The translations under genes were made by a program, and so were the position numbers. 6,343 nucleotides of DNA, taken from contig CAIUAS010000330.1 of the NCBI GenBank assembly GCA_903897205.1, forward strand, positions 1 through 6,343. Direction: 5' to 3'. This document shows, piece by piece, positions 4,538 to 6,343 of the stretch (positions within the stretch are counted from its first letter, which is position 1; each line of letters starts with the position of its first letter). This DNA is from an uncultured Gammaproteobacteria bacterium. Its GTDB lineage: Bacteria; Pseudomonadota; Gammaproteobacteria; CAIUAS01. A model generated the notes under the pieces. It had not been told where the DNA came from and searched no databases. It worked only from the letters and a program-made list of their open reading frames with translations.

Positions 4538-6343
4538 AGGACCGTTTTATTACCATGTTTTTTGAGATGGACCAATAATAAAGAAATAGCAACCGGTGTT
4601 ATTCCAGGTACGCGTGAAGCTTGACCTAACGTCACCGGTTTGGCTTTATTTAATTTCTCACGCACTTCTGACGATAAACCAACGACATTATTATAATCAA
4701 AATTATTGGGCAATAAAGTTTCTTCATGGCGACGTTGACGCGCAATTTCCGCTAATTGGCGTTCAACATAACCGCCGTATTTAGCTTGAATTTCTATTTG
4801 TTCCGCCACTTTAATATCGATAAAACCCAGCGCAATATCAGGTAATTGCATTAGGGTTTCATAAGTCACTTCAGGGCGTCTCAATAAATCCATTAAGCGA
4901 TATTCGCGCATTAAAGGTTGTTGTAATAATTGCTCTGCAGCTTCGCCTAACGCTGTTTGCGGTCTCACCCACGTTGCTTGCAAGCGTTGTTGTTCACGCG
5001 CAATAGACTCACGTTTTTCTGAAAAGATTTGCCAGCGCTTCTCATCAACCAAACCTAATTCATAAGCTTTCTCAGTTAAACGTAAATCGGCGTTATCTTC
5101 GCGCAATAACAAACGATATTCAGCGCGACTCGTAAACATACGATAAGGCTCAATCGTACCGCACGTAATTAAATCATCAATTAATACACCGATATAAGCT
5201 TCATCACGACGTGGCCACCACGCGGCTTTTTCTTGCGCTTTTAAGGCGGCATTTAAGCCGGCGATTAATCCTTGCGCGGCCGCTTCTTCATAGCCAGTGG
5301 TACCGTTGATTTGGCCAGCTAAAAATAAATTATTTATAAAGCGAGATTCTAACGATGGCAGCAAATCACGCGGATCGAAGAAATCATATTCGATAGCATA
5401 ACCTGGCCGCGTAATATGCGCATTTTCTAAGCCTTTCATGCTGCGAACTAATTCATACTGCAAATCAAATGGTAGGCTTGTTGAAATACCATTAGGATAA
5501 ATCTCATGCGTATCCAAACCTTCTGGTTCTAAGAATATTTGATGGGATAACTTATCAGCAAATCGTACTACTTTATCTTCAATAGAGGGACAATAGCGTG
5601 GCCCAATACCTTCAATCACGCCCGTATATAAAGGGGAACGTTCTAAGCCACCCCGAATTATTTCGTGCGTTTTTTCATTGGTATGCGTAATAAAACAGGA
5701 AATTTGCTGCGGATGTTCATTCACAGACCCCATAAATGAAAATACGGGCAGCGGCAAGTCACTCGGCTGTTCCGTTAAACCGCTAAAATTAATACTACGC
5801 CCATCGATGCGTGGTGGTGTTCCTGTTTTTAAGCGGCCTACCCGCAATGGCAATTCGCGTAAGCGCTGCGCCAACGTTAAGGCTGGCGGATCACCGGCAC
5901 GACCGCCTGCATAATTTGCAAAACCAATATGAATTTTACCCGCCAAAAACGTACCTACGGTTAATACAACCGTGCGTGCATGGAATTGAAGCCCCATTTG
6001 GGTGATCACACCGACCACTTTATCTTGCTCAACCATTAAATCGTCTACCGCCTGTTGAAAAATCGTTAAATTAGGTTGATTTTCTAAGACCGCGCGAATG
6101 GCTTGTTTATATAGCACTCGATCCGCTTGCGCGCGCGTTGCTCGGACCGCCGGACCTTTACTGGCGTTTAAAGTGCGCCACTGAATGCCTGCCTTATCGG
6201 CGGCGCGCGCCATCACCCCGCCTAAAGCATCAATTTCTTTGACTAAATGGCCTTTTCCTATTCCGCCAATGGAAGGGTTACAGGACATTTGGCCAAGCGT
6301 TTCAATATTATGGGTTAAGAGCAATGTGCGTGCGCCCGCACGA
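4534..6343 (-). CDS. mnmG: MnmG (GidA), tRNA wobble-uridine modification enzyme, N-terminus outside the window
   Basis: MnmG is the FAD-dependent subunit which, with the GTPase MnmE, installs the (carboxymethyl)aminomethyl group on uridine-34 of certain tRNAs. The gene is intact to the right edge but cut by it: six in-frame codons (RAGART) precede LLLTHNIETLGQ, so the apparent TTG start at 6324 is not real. About 26 residues are missing, including the FAD-binding GxGxxG, if the start resembles E. coli (629 residues). Conserved parts present are SCNPSIGGIGKGHLVKE with Cys equivalent to E. coli Cys47, TLNASKGPAVRATRAQADR, RVGRLKTGTPPRID, GIGPRYCPSIEDK with Cys equivalent to Cys277 (E. coli offset +32 at both cysteines), YPNGISTSLP, GYAIEYDFFDPRDL, FLAGQINGTTGYEEAAAQG, EPYRMFTSRAEYRLLLREDNADLR, and the helical C-terminal MnmE-contacting domain ending LGQASRVPGITPVAISLLLVHLKK. 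The stop overlaps the rsmG start by four bases. Confidence 0.97.
   Translation of the reverse strand, partial: RAGARTLLLTHNIETLGQMSCNPSIGGIGKGHLVKEIDALGGVMARAADKAGIQWRTLNASKGPAVRATRAQADRVLYKQAIRAVLENQPNLTIFQQAVDDLMVEQDKVVGVITQMGLQFHARTVVLTVGTFLAGKIHIGFANYAGGRAGDPPALTLAQRLRELPLRVGRLKTGTPPRIDGRSINFSGLTEQPSDLPLPVFSFMGSVNEHPQQISCFITHTNEKTHEIIRGGLERSPLYTGVIEGIGPRYCPSIEDKVVRFADKLSHQIFLEPEGLDTHEIYPNGISTSLPFDLQYELVRSMKGLENAHITRPGYAIEYDFFDPRDLLPSLESRFINNLFLAGQINGTTGYEEAAAQGLIAGLNAALKAQEKAAWWPRRDEAYIGVLIDDLITCGTIEPYRMFTSRAEYRLLLREDNADLRLTEKAYELGLVDEKRWQIFSEKRESIAREQQRLQATWVRPQTALGEAAEQLLQQPLMREYRLMDLLRRPEVTYETLMQLPDIALGFIDIKVAEQIEIQAKYGGYVERQLAEIARQRRHEETLLPNNFDYNNVVGLSSEVREKLNKAKPVTLGQASRVPGITPVAISLLLVHLKKHGNKTVL

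Noticed and set aside
4596..4784. Plus-strand reading frame inside mnmG, and similar ones at 5678-5914 and 5811-6005
   Set aside because: All are shadows of the well-conserved MnmG coding sequence on the other strand and show no recognisable domain or ribosome binding site.
6322..6324. TTG at 6324 as the mnmG start
   Set aside because: In-frame codons continue upstream to the window edge and match the known MnmG sequence (RxGxxTLLLTHN), so the true start is outside.

Overview
The window is a gammaproteobacterial chromosome segment of moderate-to-low G+C, filled almost entirely with core housekeeping genes. The order hflK-hflC-DUF2065(yjeT)-purA is the classic gammaproteobacterial arrangement. 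Protein similarity, judged by recall of the E. coli sequences, is high for PurA and MnmG and moderate for HflK, HflC and RsmG. The A+T-leaning codon choice could fit a Legionellales-like lineage, but that is only a guess.

Layout. Positions 1-149 hold a short leader with a good sigma70-type promoter and a small inverted repeat over its -35 box. A tight plus-strand operon follows: hflK (150-1337), hflC (1334-2242, ATGA overlap), a small two-helix membrane protein of the DUF2065/YjeT family (2258-2458, GTG start) and purA (2463-3749). After a 37-nt convergent gap the minus strand carries, read right to left, mnmG (running off the right edge, 6343-4534), rsmG (4537-3908, ATGA overlap) and a tRNA-Leu(CAG) gene (3871-3787). 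The tRNA has its own promoter, whose -35 box contains the rsmG stop codon.

How the genes work together. HflK and HflC form the inner-membrane SPFH complex that encloses and modulates the FtsH protease; the YjeT-like protein is a conserved companion of unknown function. PurA commits IMP to AMP synthesis. On the opposite strand, MnmG (tRNA wobble-uridine modification), RsmG (16S rRNA m7G527 methylation) and tRNA-Leu all serve translation.

I see no mobile element, CRISPR array, toxin-antitoxin pair, defence cassette or previously undescribed system. The points worth a second look are modest: the purA end joined to the mnmG-rsmG end with no parAB after rsmG, the tRNA promoter embedded in the rsmG stop, the inverted repeat on the hflK promoter, a CPHC motif in the YjeT homologue, and Gly-to-Lys changes in two PurA loops.
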